Below, piece after piece: positions 1 through 6,050 of a stretch of DNA of 6,050 bases. The position numbers were made by a program, and so were the translations under genes. This DNA comes from Candidatus Omnitrophota bacterium. Its GTDB lineage: Bacteria > Omnitrophota > Gorgyraeia > 1-14-0-20-64-10. Each line of letters starts with the position of its first letter. Position 1 is the stretch's first letter. The stretch lies in the NCBI GenBank assembly GCA_023248095.1, contig JAHFFF010000039.1:1-6050 (forward strand), written 5' to 3'. The notes beneath the pieces are model-generated. The model ran no database searches, was not told where the DNA came from, and saw nothing but the letters and a program-made list of their open reading frames with translations.

Positions 1-1
1 G

Positions 2-1657
2 GCTCAAGGCCAACTGCGATCTCTGCCGGCCCCGCCGCTGGATTTTCTAAATTCCTTGGAGGGCTTGATAAAACTCAAGGGACTGACCGTCGGCCCGATT
101 CCGTACTGGAACGAGCTGCGTGAATTGACCGGCGAAATCCATCTGAACCGCAACGGGATTCGAACGGAACAATTGACCGCGAAGTTGCCCGCAGGAACGC
201 CGGTGGCGCTCAGCGGTTCCATTGCCAACGATCCGGAAGGCTCCTTCGGTCTCCGAACCGACAGTTCCTTCCTCCTTGAAAAATCCCCTCCCCTTCCCCC
301 TCAGCTCAAGGCCACCCTGGAGGCCAGAAAGATGCACGGCGATGTGAATCTCGAACTCCTCCTTAGCGGTTCGCTCCGGCCTGCCCTCTCCATGCATCCC
401 ACCGCCATGGCCAGACTGCAGAACGTCACGCTGCAATTCTCAAACGGGATTCCGGCGCAGATAGAAAGCGGCATGCTGCGGTGGCAGCCGAACCTGCTGA
501 CCGTGACCGGCCTCAACGGCCGTTTTCTTGATCGGCCGTTTCATCTGGAAGGAACGATGGTGAATCTTGCCCAGCCGGAAATCGATGCCTCCCTGACTTG
601 GGGGGATCTATCGGCGGAGGGGCAGCTGGCCCTGACGGAAGAGACCATCGACATTCAGACCTTGACCGGGCGCCTCAAGAACGGAACCTTCCGGATCCTC
701 GGCGAAATCCAGCGGGCCTCCTACGACGCAAATCTGTACGGGGAAGCGGCCCTTCCGATCCAGGAGCTGCCGGCCATCTGGCCGAATCATCTGAAGTGGC
801 TCAAGGATCACTCGGCCACAGGAACGGCTTCCGCACGATGCCTTCTGCAAGGGGATCTTCGAAACCCGAAGGATTTGGATTTTCAGCTCAAGATGAACTC
901 TCCGGCCATGACCCTGGATCAGATCCCCCTGCGGCAAGTGGCCTTGGACCTCCAGCGGAAGGAAGGCCCCTGGGTGCTGCAATCCGGAAAACTTTCCATC
1001 GCCCACGGGACACTCACCGCCTCCGGATCCATCGATCCGGGTCGCGAAAAACTCCCTTGGAAGGGGAGCCTGCGGATCGAAGAGGTCGAGCTGGCAGAAC
1101 TGGCGAAGGATCTGCGATGGAACACTCAGGCATTCTCCGGCCGGCTGACGGGGGAATGGGAAGGGAGCGGCCAAGGGACGCGCGCCCAAACGCTGACCGG
1201 AAACGGAAAGATCCTGGTAACGGGCGCGCAGATCCTGGAACTTCCGCTGTTGGGAAAGTTCGCCGATTTCCTGGGGCTGTCGACCCTGCATAAGATCCGG
1301 TTCCAGGAGGCGGAAGGCCCCTTCCGTCTCAGCGAGGGGAAGCTCCTGACCGATTCTCTGCGATTGAAATCCCCTCAGGCGACCCTGAACATCACCGGCT
1401 GGGGCGGCTTCCTTCAAGGGGTCGAAAGCCCGATCCGGTGGAGGATCCTTCCTACCTTCGCGCCGGAACTGATCCCGGAAGAAAGTCGGAGGATGATCGG
1501 AAAGGTCGTTGCGCAGGGGGCCAGCTATTTTATCGGAGAGGTTCGGATCGGTGGAACTTGGAAGGAACCGAAACGGAAATTCGTCTCAAAACCGCTGACG
1601 CAGATCCTCAACGAGCAGATCTTCAACCTGCAGGACCTCTTCAAAGATTTATTTTAA
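2..1657 (+). CDS. AsmA-like envelope protein, C-terminal part (5' end outside window)
   Basis: The reading frame is open from the window edge to a TAA at 1655-1657, giving 551 visible residues. The TTG at 56 is therefore an internal Leu codon, not a start. The chain is a long run of short amphipathic beta-strands alternating with G-rich turns and has no cysteine cluster or catalytic signature, as expected for AsmA/YhdP/TamB-type proteins. The most diagnostic part is at visible residues 401-426, where a 'G-x-G-K-I-L-V-T-G-A-Q-I-L' strand pair leads into 'LPLLGKFADFLGL', the usual AsmA C-terminal signature. It is followed by a 'F..AEGPFRLSEGKL' strand and a final helical tail (about 529-551). 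In this family an N-terminal membrane anchor precedes a periplasmic beta-groove implicated in phospholipid transport or outer-membrane homeostasis; the anchor would lie upstream of the window. The gene converges on rdgB, and the last 17 bp overlap. The family call is fairly firm; the subfamily and substrate are not. Confidence 0.8.
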   Translation, partial: AQGQLRSLPAPPLDFLNSLEGLIKLKGLTVGPIPYWNELRELTGEIHLNRNGIRTEQLTAKLPAGTPVALSGSIANDPEGSFGLRTDSSFLLEKSPPLPPQLKATLEARKMHGDVNLELLLSGSLRPALSMHPTAMARLQNVTLQFSNGIPAQIESGMLRWQPNLLTVTGLNGRFLDRPFHLEGTMVNLAQPEIDASLTWGDLSAEGQLALTEETIDIQTLTGRLKNGTFRILGEIQRASYDANLYGEAALPIQELPAIWPNHLKWLKDHSATGTASARCLLQGDLRNPKDLDFQLKMNSPAMTLDQIPLRQVALDLQRKEGPWVLQSGKLSIAHGTLTASGSIDPGREKLPWKGSLRIEEVELAELAKDLRWNTQAFSGRLTGEWEGSGQGTRAQTLTGNGKILVTGAQILELPLLGKFADFLGLSTLHKIRFQEAEGPFRLSEGKLLTDSLRLKSPQATLNITGWGGFLQGVESPIRWRILPTFAPELIPEESRRMIGKVVAQGASYFIGEVRIGGTWKEPKRKFVSKPLTQILNEQIFNLQDLFKDLF

Positions 1658-2261
1658 GCCACTGCCGCAGCCGGCCGGCGGCCTTGCCCCGGTGGCTGAG
1701 TCGATCCTTCTCGGCAGATCCCAACTGAGCCGTGGTTTTGCGACGGCCCCGCGGGATGAAGAGCGGATCGTAGCCGAATCCCCCCCGGCCTGCCGCGCGA
1801 AGGGCGATGGAGCCTGGGCAGTCTCCTTGGAAGGTCCGGACGAGGCGGCCGCCGATCGCCAGGGCCATCACACAGAGGAAGCGGGCCTGGCGTCGTGCAG
1901 CGGGAATGCCGGACATTTCTCGCAGGAGCTTAGAGAGATTTTCGGAATCGTTTTGGGCAGGCCCGGCGAAACGGGCTGATCGGACGCCGGGGCGGCCGTT
2001 CAGCGCCCGGACCTCCAAACCGGAATCCTCCGCGAGAACAGGAAGGATGGTGTGGCGCGATGTGGCCACCGCCTTCTGGATGGCATTCGCCCGGAAGGTC
2101 GCGCCGTTCTCCTTCACCGGAGGGATGCCGGGAAAACAATCCAGCGTGATGCATCGGATGGGAAATCCTCGGAAAAGCCGGCGCAGTTCCCGTACCTTGT
2201 GGGGATTGCGAGTGGCAAGAAGGAGAGTGATCAAAAGGTCAGAGGAGACCCTTGAGGACAC
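1641..2261 (-). CDS. rdgB: RdgB/HAM1 family non-canonical purine NTP pyrophosphatase (dITP/XTP pyrophosphatase)
   Basis: Hydrolyses ITP, dITP and XTP to monophosphate plus pyrophosphate in the cytoplasm, keeping deaminated purines out of DNA and RNA. At 206 residues it has normal family length. Visible motifs in order: the N-terminal 'ATRNPHK' nucleotide-binding loop (16-22), 'EDSGLEV' (78-84) with the expected catalytic Asp79, 'RPGVRSARFAG' (90-100), 'GGFGYDPLF' (160-168) and the C-terminal 'SHRGKA' (189-194) that contacts the base. The start is uncertain. GTG at 2261 gives an N-terminus of nine extra residues and overlaps the end of rph by 23 bp. TTG at 2234, 4 bp after the rph stop, would give the more typical short start 'M-I-T-L-L-L-A-T-R-N'. 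Neither has a strong Shine-Dalgarno sequence, so translation coupled to rph is likely. The stop is a TGA at 1643-1641, inside the 3' end of the opposing AsmA-like gene. Confidence 0.95.
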   Translation of the reverse strand: MSSRVSSDLLITLLLATRNPHKVRELRRLFRGFPIRCITLDCFPGIPPVKENGATFRANAIQKAVATSRHTILPVLAEDSGLEVRALNGRPGVRSARFAGPAQNDSENLSKLLREMSGIPAARRQARFLCVMALAIGGRLVRTFQGDCPGSIALRAAGRGGFGYDPLFIPRGRRKTTAQLGSAEKDRLSHRGKAAGRLRQWLKINL

Positions 2262-2970
2262 CCCGCTGGATCTCGATCAGCCGCTGAATCCCATTACCGG
2301 CTAAGGCGAGCAGCTGGCCCAGTTCCGCCTGCGTGAAGGTGGCCCCTTCCCCGGTACCCTGAACCTCCACCATCTCTCCCTTGCCGGTCATGACCACGTT
2401 CATATCGACCCGGGCCCGGGAATCCTCATCGTAGGTCAAATCCAACAGCGCCTGCCCATCCACCACGCCGACGCTGGTCGCAGCCACGCAGTCCCGCACA
2501 GGAAGCTTCAGGAATGCACCCTGGCGACGGAGGGTGTCCAAGGCATGCACGACGGCGACGAAGGCCCCGGTGATAGAGGCGGTGCGCGTGCCGCCGTCGG
2601 CCTGCAGGACGTCGCAATCCACCCAGATCGTGCGCGGGCCGAGGGCCGGCAGGTCCACGACCGCCCGGAGAGAACGCCCGATCAGCCGCTGGATCTCATG
2701 GGTTCGCCCCCCTTGGGCCCCGCGCACGGCCTCCCGCGGACTCCGCCGGTGCGTCGAGCGGGGAAGCATGCCGTACTCCCCCGTCACCCATCCGGAGTTT
2801 TTATCCTGCAGGAAAGGGGGAACCTTTTCATCGACGGTGGCGCTGCAGACGACGCGGGTCTGCCCCAGCTCGATCAGGCAGGAACCCTCGGCAAACTTCA
2901 GGTATCCGGGGGTGATGACAACCGGCCGCAGGTCGGTCGATGATCGCTGATCCAGCCGAAGCGTTCCCAT
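2239..2970 (-). CDS. rph: Ribonuclease PH (tRNA nucleotidyltransferase)
   Basis: Phosphorolytic 3'-to-5' exoribonuclease that trims the 3' trailer of tRNA precursors and uses inorganic phosphate, releasing nucleoside diphosphates; it acts as a cytoplasmic ring-shaped oligomer. The 243 residues match the usual length of about 240. Diagnostic stretches: 'GEYGMLPRST' (64-73), 'GGRTHEIQRLIGRSLRA' (87-103) with RNA- and phosphate-contacting arginines, 'DCDVLQADGGTRTASITGA' (118-136) containing the phosphate-binding T-R-T, and 'LLDLTYDEDSRARVDMNVVMT' region (175-195) carrying the metal/catalytic aspartates. The ATG at 2970-2968 is chosen because it overlaps the queE stop as TGATG and has a good ribosome binding site. 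The same frame runs further upstream to 3153, but that extension lies inside queE and has no RNase PH character. Lies between queE and rdgB, consistent with one transcript. Confidence 0.97.
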   Translation of the reverse strand: MGTLRLDQRSSTDLRPVVITPGYLKFAEGSCLIELGQTRVVCSATVDEKVPPFLQDKNSGWVTGEYGMLPRSTHRRSPREAVRGAQGGRTHEIQRLIGRSLRAVVDLPALGPRTIWVDCDVLQADGGTRTASITGAFVAVVHALDTLRRQGAFLKLPVRDCVAATSVGVVDGQALLDLTYDEDSRARVDMNVVMTGKGEMVEVQGTGEGATFTQAELGQLLALAGNGIQRLIEIQRGVLKGLL

Positions 2971-3671
2971 CAGCGCACCCCCAAGAGACGATGCACCTGG
3001 GGAAGGATCCTCACATCGGCCAGGGCGCCGGCAGCCCACTGAAACCACCGGGACAATTGCTGCTCCGATGGAGGCTCCCGAACCGCCCCCCACGGCGTAA
3101 CCGGTTGAAGAACGACCGGGACCTGGGCATCCACCGCCGCGACCAGCCGGCAAGCCTGCTGAACCTCTTCATCCTCCGTCTTGCTAGTCACCACAATCTT
3201 CACGAAAATTTTGCGGCCCGCATCATGCGCCGCCCGAAGAAAGGCATCATGTTCCGACCAAACCTCCCGATCCGCCGTCGCACTGGGAGGCTTTAAGTCC
3301 ATCGCGATGATATCAATCCAGGGCAAGAGTTCCCGAAGCGGCGAGACCAGGGTGCCGTTGGTTTCCAAATAACTCTTCTGCCCCAACTCCTTGAGCCGGG
3401 GAAGCCAGCCGGTTAAAAATTTTGACCAGAGGAGCGGCTCCCCGCCTGTTAAGCTAACCGCGTGGAAGGGACCCTTCGCCTGAATGGAATCTCTTACCTC
3501 CGCCAGCAATTGGTCGCTCCTGTATTCCTGGTAAGGGCCCCGGTAGTCGGTGTCGCAGTAGTGGCAGGCCATGTTGCAGTTCCAGAAGCGGACGAAGAGG
3601 TGGGGCCGACCCACGTAGATCCCCTCCCCTTGAATGGAAGGAAATACCTCAATGATTCGCGCTGTCTCCAT
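2970..3671 (-). CDS. queE: 7-carboxy-7-deazaguanine synthase (radical SAM, QueE)
   Basis: Radical S-adenosylmethionine enzyme that contracts the ring of 6-carboxy-5,6,7,8-tetrahydropterin to 7-carboxy-7-deazaguanine, the committed step towards preQ0, preQ1 and queuosine in tRNA. At 233 residues it has normal length. The N-terminus 'EVFPSIQGEG' (8-17) is typical of the family. The [4Fe-4S] cluster motif is Cys32-x3-Cys36-x2-Cys39, followed by Asp40-Thr41. The SAM-binding 'LTGGEPLL' lies at 74-81, 'YLETNGTL' at 101-108 and 'MDLKPPS' at 124-130; 'LQPVTPWG' follows in the C-terminal third. The ATG at 3671-3669 gives the expected N-terminus, but no Shine-Dalgarno sequence precedes it. It begins 30 bp after the large upstream gene ends and its TGA shares one base with the rph start. 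The usual partners queC and queD are not in this window. Confidence 0.95.
   Translation of the reverse strand: METARIIEVFPSIQGEGIYVGRPHLFVRFWNCNMACHYCDTDYRGPYQEYRSDQLLAEVRDSIQAKGPFHAVSLTGGEPLLWSKFLTGWLPRLKELGQKSYLETNGTLVSPLRELLPWIDIIAMDLKPPSATADREVWSEHDAFLRAAHDAGRKIFVKIVVTSKTEDEEVQQACRLVAAVDAQVPVVLQPVTPWGAVREPPSEQQLSRWFQWAAGALADVRILPQVHRLLGVR
2976..2982 (-). promoter_or_regulatory. Ribosome binding site of rph
   Basis: The minus strand reads GGGGGTG, five bases before the rph ATG. It matches the anti-Shine-Dalgarno complement GGAGGTG at six of seven positions. It lies within the last codons of queE and supports the internal ATG at 2970 over a longer rph reading frame. Confidence 0.65.
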
Positions 3672-3690
3672 GCCAGGTTCTAGGATAGCA

Positions 3691-3720
3691 GGAGTTGGCT
3701 CTTATTCGAAGAGAAACTCC
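3691..3720 (-). other. Imperfect hairpin across the stop codon of the large gene, upstream of queE
   Basis: Outer arms GGAGTT and AACTCC (3715-3720 with 3691-3696, read on the minus strand) enclose a second 5-bp stem CTCTT/AAGAG (3709-3713 with 3699-3703) around a five-base loop, with a 1-by-2-base internal loop between the stems. The TAA stop of the large gene (3704-3702) falls at the loop and inner stem. No run of T follows on either strand, so it is not a canonical intrinsic terminator. It could stabilise an upstream mRNA end, modulate readthrough into queE, or be chance. Confidence 0.4.
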
Positions 3721-6050
3721 ATCAGCGCTTTGAAGAATCCATCCGGGATCAGGGAACCGAATCCGCCGGATGAGAGAAAACTGATGTTGTACAGCCCAGG
3801 CAGAAGGTTCAGCAGCGACATCTCCCCTGCCGTCAGCCGGAAATCGAAGGGGCCCTTGCCCGATGGAAACCGGGAAGATCTCGATAGCCGCTGATGGCCG
3901 AAGGTTGACCCTGCCGGTGTGAAAAGCGTTGGCAGCGTCAACGAAGGAGCGGGTCCGGCGGTGGCCTCCAGGAATGGGGTCGAGGCCGAGGCCGGTTCCT
4001 GGGCGGCAGCCGCCAAAGAACTCAAGCTCAGCTGCCGCTGAAGCAGGATCGACCAGGCCGTGGCCGCAATATGCCCAAAGGACGGGAACAGGACTTCCGA
4101 CCCGGATGCCCGGCTCTTATGGGTTTCGGATGAATACCGGAACGCCCCGGAGTGATCGCGGAAATGTTCCATTGCCTCGATGAGATCCTGGACCGCTTCC
4201 GCCTTCCCCAATCTCAAATCCAGCAAACCAACCAAGAAAGAACCCTCCACCCAGATGAAGGAATCGCTCCGGTAGGGGGCGTACCCGGCGACCGAAGCCC
4301 CCTTCACCCGCACAGTCCTTTTAAAGTTGTTCTCGATGAAGGTGCGCACCGTCTCGGCTCGGGTCGAGTCGCCGATCGAAACCAGATAAATGCCGCCCAG
4401 CGCCTGCACGTCGAGAGCGATCAAATCGTCCCCCAGCCCCTGCCGGAAATGGTCACCGGCCCAGAGATGCGCATCAATCGCCTCGGAAAGCTGATCGGCC
4501 GCTTGCCGATAGCGGTCATCGCCCGTCAGGGCCGCCAGCTTATCCAGGAAGAAATAGGCATCCAGGTTATGCTCCGTAGACACCCAGCGGTAGGGACTGC
4601 CATCGGCGTCGATCCCGCCCCGGAGCAATCCGCTCGCAGGATCCTTGAACGACAACAACGCATCGGCAATCCGCTCCGCTACGGAACGGAATTGGCTGTC
4701 ACCCGTGGCCAATTCGTAGGTGACGAAGGCGTCTCCCACCCAAGCATTGCTCCCGGTGAAGACCGCTGGAAAATCAGCCCCGGAAGAGCCGGTCCGGTAA
4801 ACAAATCCCAGATGACCGGTTCCCGCTTCCAACGCTGCCAAGGCCTGAAGGATCTTCAGCGCCTGTTCCACATTTCCTACAGATAACAGCGCCAGAACGG
4901 CAATCGCCTGGTCATAGGCAAAGGCCCGGTCGAGCAGCTGCCCGGCCAAGGGATCCTGTGCAGGCACCGACCAGCTGTCCACCAGTCCGCTCAGATCCCC
5001 GGAGGTGATTTGCTGGGCCGTCAGGAACCCCTCCGGTGAAGTGGAGCTCGGTGCGACGGGGGCTGATGTGATCGAGGAAGGTGCCGCCTGCACCGTCGAT
5101 ATGGTCAAGGGACTGCCGAAGAACTGGCCCACTCGGTTGCCGGCGCCATCCAGCGCAATGAATGCGAGTGTGTAGTTTCCCGCGCCGATCCCTGCCGCTG
5201 AGAGCTGGGTCCCGCTCACGTCGAACACAAACAGCCCGCCGCCGGCAGGGACGGAGACCCCCTTTGAAAACTCCCGGGTATTGGTGGTTCCAGCCGGAGT
5301 AATAGCGATGACCAGTTCCAACGGCGCCGTCGCGTTACCGGTATTTCCTAAGGTCCACTCCGTGTGAAGCGTCTCCCCCACCCCGATGGTACTGGAGTAG
5401 GCCGGAACTGAACTGAAGGTCGGAGAGGCTGTTCCGATCGTCAAAGGATTGCCGAAGAATTGGCCGATCCGCTGGTCATTCGCGTCGAAAACAACGAACG
5501 TCACGGTGAATTGGCCCGTGCTGATTCCCGCAGCCAACAGCTCTGAGATTGTAATCACCGTGTTGATCACAGCCCCGCCCGGAGGAATTGAGGCAGGACG
5601 ATAGAATTCCTTCGAATTCGTTGTCCCAACCGGTGTAATGACCGCCAACAAGGTAACCGGAGCTGTAACGCTGCCGGAGTTCCCCAGAGTCCACTGAGCG
5701 GTAAAGTCCGCTCCGGCGGCTATCTGAGTTGAGTAGGTCGGAACCGTGTTGATGCTCGGGGTAGCTGCCGTCCCGATCGTCAAAGGATTGCCGAAGAATT
5801 GGCCGATCCGGTTGCCTGCACCGTCCAACACGATGAACGACAGCGTGTAGGTCCCCGCCCCGATCCCCTTCAAGTTGAGATCAAATCCGGTCACGTCAAA
5901 CGTGAACACCCCGCCGCCCGCGGGAACCGTCACCCCCTTGTCGAACTCCTGCGTGTTCGTCGTCCCGGTCGGCGTGATCGCCAGCGCCAAGGTCACCGGC
6001 GCACCCAGCGATCCGGTGTTGCTCAGCGTCCACTGCGTGTGCAGCGCCTG
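3702..6050 (-). CDS. Probable exported multidomain protein: beta-rich tandem repeats plus six-hairpin (alpha/alpha)6 glycosidase-like domain (5' end outside window)
   Basis: The frame is open to the window edge; 782 residues are visible, numbered here from position 6050. The GTG at 5996 is internal to the first repeat, so the true start lies upstream. Residues 1-319 are three tandem repeats of about 112 residues with the pattern 'W-T-L-x-N-x-G ... I-T-P-x-G-T-T-N ... I-G-Q-F-F-G-N-P-L-T-I', resembling immunoglobulin-like or CARDB-like beta-sandwiches. A Ser/Pro linker follows. Residues about 374-673 are helical and look like a six-hairpin barrel: 'AYDQA' (Asp380), 'GSNAWVGDAF', 'STEHNLDAYFF' (491-501), 'LDVQAL', 'FIWVEGSF' (Glu602) and 'AATAW' (663-666 region). 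The acidic and His residues in these blocks are candidate active-site groups. Residues 674-715 are an Ala/Ser/Pro-rich linker; the last 67 are unrecognised. No visible residue is cysteine. Export and carbohydrate action are inferred from architecture; the signal peptide would be outside the window. queE starts 30 bp downstream. Confidence 0.7.
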   Translation of the reverse strand, partial: QALHTQWTLSNTGSLGAPVTLALAITPTGTTNTQEFDKGVTVPAGGGVFTFDVTGFDLNLKGIGAGTYTLSFIVLDGAGNRIGQFFGNPLTIGTAATPSINTVPTYSTQIAAGADFTAQWTLGNSGSVTAPVTLLAVITPVGTTNSKEFYRPASIPPGGAVINTVITISELLAAGISTGQFTVTFVVFDANDQRIGQFFGNPLTIGTASPTFSSVPAYSSTIGVGETLHTEWTLGNTGNATAPLELVIAITPAGTTNTREFSKGVSVPAGGGLFVFDVSGTQLSAAGIGAGNYTLAFIALDGAGNRVGQFFGSPLTISTVQAAPSSITSAPVAPSSTSPEGFLTAQQITSGDLSGLVDSWSVPAQDPLAGQLLDRAFAYDQAIAVLALLSVGNVEQALKILQALAALEAGTGHLGFVYRTGSSGADFPAVFTGSNAWVGDAFVTYELATGDSQFRSVAERIADALLSFKDPASGLLRGGIDADGSPYRWVSTEHNLDAYFFLDKLAALTGDDRYRQAADQLSEAIDAHLWAGDHFRQGLGDDLIALDVQALGGIYLVSIGDSTRAETVRTFIENNFKRTVRVKGASVAGYAPYRSDSFIWVEGSFLVGLLDLRLGKAEAVQDLIEAMEHFRDHSGAFRYSSETHKSRASGSEVLFPSFGHIAATAWSILLQRQLSLSSLAAAAQEPASASTPFLEATAGPAPSLTLPTLFTPAGSTFGHQRLSRSSRFPSGKGPFDFRLTAGEMSLLNLLPGLYNISFLSSGGFGSLIPDGFFKALMEFLFE
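5434..5471. repeat. Exact 38-bp direct repeat, copy in unit B
   Basis: Second copy of the 38-bp block at 5773-5810. The equivalent place in unit C (about 5098-5135) encodes nearly the same peptide but differs at several bases, so the exact identity is limited to units A and B. Confidence 0.9.
5773..5810. repeat. Exact 38-bp direct repeat, copy in unit A
   Basis: Identical over 38 bases to 5434-5471, at a distance of 339 bp, which is exactly 113 codons. It encodes the conserved 'IGQFFGNPLTIG' strand. Perfect identity here, including third codon positions, contrasts with the divergence of the rest of the two units, so it suggests recent gene conversion or slipped recombination. Confidence 0.9.

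Larger units (their letters stand above)
5094..6050 (-). repeat. Three tandem protein-coding repeats, about 336-339 bp each
   Basis: Unit A spans 6050-5712 (113 codons visible, possibly starting further upstream), unit B 5711-5376 (112 codons) and unit C 5375-5094 (94 codons, then the linker). The anchoring Trp of each unit is at visible residues 7, 120 and 232, and the 'GQFFG' strand recurs at the same period. Unit B is the most diverged: the 'PAGGG' turn becomes 'PPGGAV' and the following strand is different. At the DNA level the units stay recognisably related, most clearly at the 'IGQFFGNPLTIG' segment. Confidence 0.9.

Noticed and set aside
284..305. Pyrimidine-rich tract on the plus strand
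   Set aside because: It is explained by codons for a Ser/Pro/Leu turn in the AsmA-like protein, with no partner repeat or site.
598..1293. Plus-strand open frame of 231 codons in another frame of the AsmA-like gene
   Set aside because: The translation is rich in Arg, Gly, Pro and Ser without family character. The overlapping frame has the clear AsmA pattern.
608..1417. Long open frame of 269 codons on the minus strand within the AsmA-like gene
   Set aside because: Low-complexity translation rich in Gln, Pro, Arg and Gly, with no domain pattern. It is the shadow of the real plus-strand gene in GC-rich DNA.
1657..1697. GC-rich inverted repeat (AGCCAC/GTGGCT with an inner GCCGC/GCGGC stem) as a possible terminator for the convergent genes
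   Set aside because: It lies inside rdgB coding sequence, the outer stem spans a long GC-rich interior, and no T run follows on either strand.
2971..3153. Upstream extension of the rph reading frame
   Set aside because: The 61 extra residues are Gly/Pro/Arg-rich and lie inside queE in another frame. The ATG at 2970 has the good ribosome binding site and gives the family length.
3684..3712. Possible promoter for queE (TTCGAA, 17 bases, TATCCT on the minus strand)
   Set aside because: The -35 match is only 3 of 6 and the -10 match 4 of 6; this is expected by chance and coincides with the hairpin.
4152..4886. Plus-strand open frame of 244 codons opposite the barrel domain
   Set aside because: It lies wholly antisense to conserved helical blocks and shows no recognisable motif.

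Overview
The window comes from a fairly GC-rich (by eye about 60% G+C) bacterial chromosome that is almost entirely coding. An AsmA-like envelope protein points to a diderm (Gram-negative-type) bacterium. The housekeeping genes are ordinary bacterial versions. Environmental lineages such as Nitrospirota or deltaproteobacteria-like groups would fit, but nothing here fixes the phylum. There are no tRNA or rRNA genes, insertion sequences, CRISPR arrays or phage genes.

Layout: positions 2-1657 (+) hold the C-terminal 551 codons of an AsmA-like protein. The rest is read from the minus strand. In transcription order (right to left) it contains the 3' part of a large cysteine-free protein (6050-3702, open at the window edge), then queE (3671-2970), rph (2970-2239) and rdgB (2261-1641). 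The only gap between genes is 30 bp, at 3672-3701. queE and rph share one base (TGATG), rph and rdgB overlap by 23 bp with the GTG start chosen here, and rdgB and the AsmA-like gene converge and overlap tail to tail by 17 bp.

Functionally, queE-rph-rdgB is a compact nucleic-acid housekeeping cluster: 7-deazaguanine (queuosine precursor) synthesis, tRNA 3'-end trimming, and removal of deaminated purine nucleotides (ITP/XTP). All three keep their diagnostic motifs. The AsmA-like protein probably works in envelope lipid or outer-membrane homeostasis.

The least ordinary gene is the large one at the right. It has at least three tandem beta-rich repeats of about 112 residues, followed by an all-alpha domain of about 300 residues resembling six-hairpin (alpha/alpha)6 glycosidase-type barrels, then a low-complexity linker and an unrecognised tail. 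It looks like an exported carbohydrate-related protein. Its repeats differ sharply in codon composition, and an imperfect hairpin spans its stop codon just ahead of queE. I see no convincing new multi-gene system in the window.
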